15,695 nucleotides of DNA from CAYOWK01 sp964407665 (lineage in GTDB: Bacteria > Pseudomonadota > Alphaproteobacteria > Caulobacterales > Hyphomonadaceae). Location: the NCBI GenBank assembly GCA_964407665.1, contig CAYOWK010000073.1, positions 1-15,695 on the forward strand, read 5' to 3'. Every line of letters starts with the position of its first letter. Position 1 is the stretch's first letter. Below are positions 13,961 to 15,695 of the stretch, piece by piece. Below the pieces are notes generated by a model. The model saw only the letters and a program-made list of their open reading frames with translations. It was not told where the DNA came from and did not search any database. A program made the translations under genes and the position numbers.

Positions 13961-14937
13961 GAGTTGAACCGGTCCTTGTTGTCTTCCCACCACTTCACGA
14001 AGCGCGTCAGGCCGTCCTCGAGGCTGACCTCAGCCTTGAAGCCCAGCAGGCGCTCGGCCTTCTCCGTCGAGGACAGGCGGCGCGAAACCGCGTTGACCTT
14101 CCGCTCCGGGCCGTACTCGGGAACCATGTCCTTCGGCGCGCCCATCACCTTCATGGTGGCGGCGGCCAGCTCGTTCAGCGAAGTCTCGACGCCAGAGGCG
14201 ATATGGAACACCTCATCCGTCGCATCCGACTTCAGGCCCAGAACGTTGGCGCGGGCGAGGTCCTCGACATAGATGAAGTCCATCGAGGTGGTGCCGTCGC
14301 CGAGGATCAGCGGCGCGATCCCCTGGTTGATGCGCTGCACCCAGCGGACCAGAACCTCGGTGTACTTGCCTTCCACGTCCATGCGCGGTCCGTAGACGTT
14401 GAAATAGCGCATCGCGACATAGTTCAGGCCGTACATGTCGTTGTAGGAGCGCAGCAGGCCCTCGAGCATCACCTTGGATGCGCCGTACCAGGTGCGGTTG
14501 TTGTAGGGGTGGTGGCTCTCGGTCGTCGGGAAGGTGTCCGCGAGACCGAGGATCGAGGCGGAGGAGGCGGCCAGCACCTTCTTCACGCCCTGTTTGTGGG
14601 CGGCGTCAACGACGTTGAACGTGCCCATGTTCATCACTTCCATCGCCTCGCGCGGATCGGCGGCGCAGGCGGTGATGCGGATGGCGGCCATGTGGACGAC
14701 AGCGTCCATGCCCTCGGTGACGCGCAGCACGGCGTCGGCGTCCCGGATGTCGCCCTGCACCAGCTTCACGCGCTCGTCCTTCAGCGCGTTCTCGAGGTTG
14801 CGGGTCGTGCCGCGGCTCATGTTGTCGAAAATGACGATCTCGGCGGGCTTCTCGGTCGCGAGCAGCTGGTCGATGGTTGTGGAGCCGATGAGGCCTGCGC
14901 CTCCGGTCACAAGTATGCGCGCACCCTGAAGGTTCAT
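13957..14937 (-). CDS. NAD-dependent epimerase/dehydratase (extended SDR, nucleotide-sugar)
   Basis: This is a cytoplasmic extended short-chain dehydrogenase predicted to epimerise or dehydrate a nucleotide sugar. In its 326 residues the Rossmann motif TGGAGLIGS (11-19) and Asp38 in IFDNMSRG, which favours NAD over NADP, open the protein. The catalytic Tyr151 and Lys155 lie in WYGASK, with Ser125/Ser126 completing the usual set. MRYFNVYGPR (176-185) is typical of UDP-glucose/GlcNAc 4-epimerase-like enzymes. The start at ATG 14937 places the Rossmann motif at the normal distance from the N-terminus, although only GGGA lies upstream; the open extension to 15027 would add a basic, unlikely tail and run through a hairpin. 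The stop overlaps the aminotransferase start. A role in making the amino-sugar precursor is inferred. Dehydratase activity is less likely but not excluded. Confidence 0.9.
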   Translation of the reverse strand: MNLQGARILVTGGAGLIGSTTIDQLLATEKPAEIVIFDNMSRGTTRNLENALKDERVKLVQGDIRDADAVLRVTEGMDAVVHMAAIRITACAADPREAMEVMNMGTFNVVDAAHKQGVKKVLAASSASILGLADTFPTTESHHPYNNRTWYGASKVMLEGLLRSYNDMYGLNYVAMRYFNVYGPRMDVEGKYTEVLVRWVQRINQGIAPLILGDGTTSMDFIYVEDLARANVLGLKSDATDEVFHIASGVETSLNELAAATMKVMGAPKDMVPEYGPERKVNAVSRRLSSTEKAERLLGFKAEVSLEDGLTRFVKWWEDNKDRFNS

Positions 14938-15014
14938 TGTCCCGTCACCCTGTCCACCACGGCGCCCGGCGAGCATCCATGGCCCGCAGGGTCGCCTGTT
15001 CGTCCGGTTGTCCT

Positions 15015-15041
15015 GCACGGCCCGCAAGAAACGGGCCGTGC
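15015..15041. terminator. Perfect 10-bp stem hairpin between polysaccharide genes
   Basis: GCACGGCCCG (15015-15024) and CGGGCCGTGC (15032-15041) pair perfectly around a 7-base loop, 15 bp after the stop of the first aminotransferase on the minus strand. No T-run follows on that strand, so it may be an attenuator or processing/stability element rather than a strong intrinsic terminator. The epimerase starts 78 bp further on. Confidence 0.55.
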
Positions 15042-15055
15042 GTTAGTCATCGATC

Positions 15056-15695
15056 TCAGGCCGGCTCGGCGACCTTTGCCAGCGAGGTCACGGCCTCGAC
15101 GACGACCGCTTGCTGGTCGGCTGTCAGTTCCGGGAACATCGGCAGGGAGAGGACTTCGTTCGCGGCCTTCTCGGCGTGCGGGAACTGGCCCTGCTTGTAG
15201 CCGAGGAAGTCGAACGCCGGCAGCGTATGCAGCGGGAAGGGATAGTGGATCCCTGTCGAGACGCCCTTCTTGGTGAGCTCCTCGATCCAGCGTGCGCGCT
15301 CTTTCGTGCGGATGGCGTAGACGTGGTAGACGTGGCGGCGGTCGGCCGCTTCGGTCGGGATCACGACGTCAGACCCGGCGAACATCTCGGCGTAGCGGGC
15401 GGCTGCCGCGCGGCGCATCTCGGTCCACTTCTCGATGTACTTCAGCTTCACCCGCAGCACGGCGCCCTGGATGCCTTCCAGGCGCATGTTGTAGCCGATG
15501 ATCTCGTGGTGGTACTTCTTCTCGGCGCCCCAGTCGCGCAGCATGCGGACCTTGCGGTTGATCTCGGCATGCGGCGTCACGGTCATGCCGCCTTCGCCAG
15601 CGGCCCCCATGTTCTTGCCCGGATAGAACGAGAACCCGGCGGCGTCGCCGATCGAGCCCGCGCGCTGGCCCCGGTATTCGGCGCCGTGCGCCTGG
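15056..15695 (-). CDS. DegT/DnrJ/EryC1/StrS-family aminotransferase, N-terminus missing (cut by window edge)
   Basis: This is a second PLP-dependent sugar aminotransferase of the same superfamily as the gene at 12809 but from a different subgroup. The last 212 residues are present. The frame enters at the right edge reading QAHGAEYRGQRAGSIGD, then FSFYPGKNMGAAGEGG, in which the Lys of PGKN is the PLP-binding residue. DWGAEKKYHHEIIGYNMRLE and the C-terminal GVSTGIHYPFPLH region, whose HYP..LH histidines are typical of WbpE/QdtB/FdtB-like 3-aminotransferases, follow. On that basis a 3-amino sugar product is suggested, which is inference. The stop is at 15056. Downstream on the same strand are a hairpin and then the epimerase, 118 bp away, so it may be in the same transcript or end separately. 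The coding sequence is uninterrupted in what is visible. Confidence 0.92.
   Translation of the reverse strand, partial: QAHGAEYRGQRAGSIGDAAGFSFYPGKNMGAAGEGGMTVTPHAEINRKVRMLRDWGAEKKYHHEIIGYNMRLEGIQGAVLRVKLKYIEKWTEMRRAAAARYAEMFAGSDVVIPTEAADRRHVYHVYAIRTKERARWIEELTKKGVSTGIHYPFPLHTLPAFDFLGYKQGQFPHAEKAANEVLSLPMFPELTADQQAVVVEAVTSLAKVAEPA

Noticed and set aside
12524..14272. 582-codon open frame on the plus strand
   Set aside because: It runs antisense to the aminotransferase and flippase genes, which have clear family motifs. It is rich in Arg, His and Asp as expected of a high-GC shadow frame.
14203..15276. 357-codon open frame on the plus strand
   Set aside because: It is antisense to the epimerase and the first aminotransferase and has no recognisable motif, so it is a shadow of GC-rich coding DNA.
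1..15695. CRISPR array, tRNA or rRNA genes, transposase, integrase or replication origin
   Set aside because: Looked for and not seen: no regularly spaced short repeats, no tRNA-like cloverleaf in the gaps, and no recombinase motif in any frame that is not a shadow.

Overview
The window is high-GC DNA (about 75% G+C in a hand count of 8701-8760) with Shine-Dalgarno starts, secreted proteins with Tat/lipoprotein-type signals, and short 'GTCAT..CGG' intergenic palindromes. This mix suggests an alphaproteobacterium, perhaps from the Caulobacterales/Hyphomonadaceae side. That placement is inference from gene content and style; there is no rRNA or other marker here.

Left part (1-3858): the N-terminal two thirds of class II fumarase (fumC, minus, cut by the left edge), a CaCA-type Na+/Ca2+ antiporter (minus), then on the plus strand a stand-alone RusA-type Holliday junction resolvase and a secreted two-cysteine protein of unknown function.

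Middle (3859-9523): a 100-bp nested palindrome lies next to the most unusual structure in the window. An 87-bp imperfect copy of the 3' end of a DUF885 gene, with its own in-frame stop, sits at 4013-4099. The intact DUF885 gene ends at 4872. Between the two copies are 772 bp of partly low-GC DNA carrying two small divergent membrane-protein genes, one with a CxxC/CxxC zinc-ribbon-like pair. This is the arrangement expected when an element inserts at the 3' end of a gene, restores that end, and leaves the displaced original end on its far side. No recombinase gene is seen, so a remnant or a non-mobile recombination event is equally possible. The DUF885 lipoprotein gene follows a transglutaminase-like protease gene in a two-gene minus-strand unit. 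Divergent from these are a charged hypothetical gene and a secreted C13 (legumain/caspase-fold) cysteine peptidase.

Right part (9608-15695, minus): a surface-polysaccharide cluster. In transcription order it holds a DegT-type sugar aminotransferase (cut by the right edge), a hairpin, an NAD-dependent sugar epimerase, a second DegT-type aminotransferase, a Wzx-type flippase and a GT-B glycosyltransferase. Two junctions are ATGA overlaps and a third is a 13-bp gap, so the last four genes look like one translationally coupled operon. Together they would build amino-/deoxysugar nucleotides, add sugars to a lipid-linked glycan and flip it across the inner membrane, as in O-antigen or capsule synthesis.
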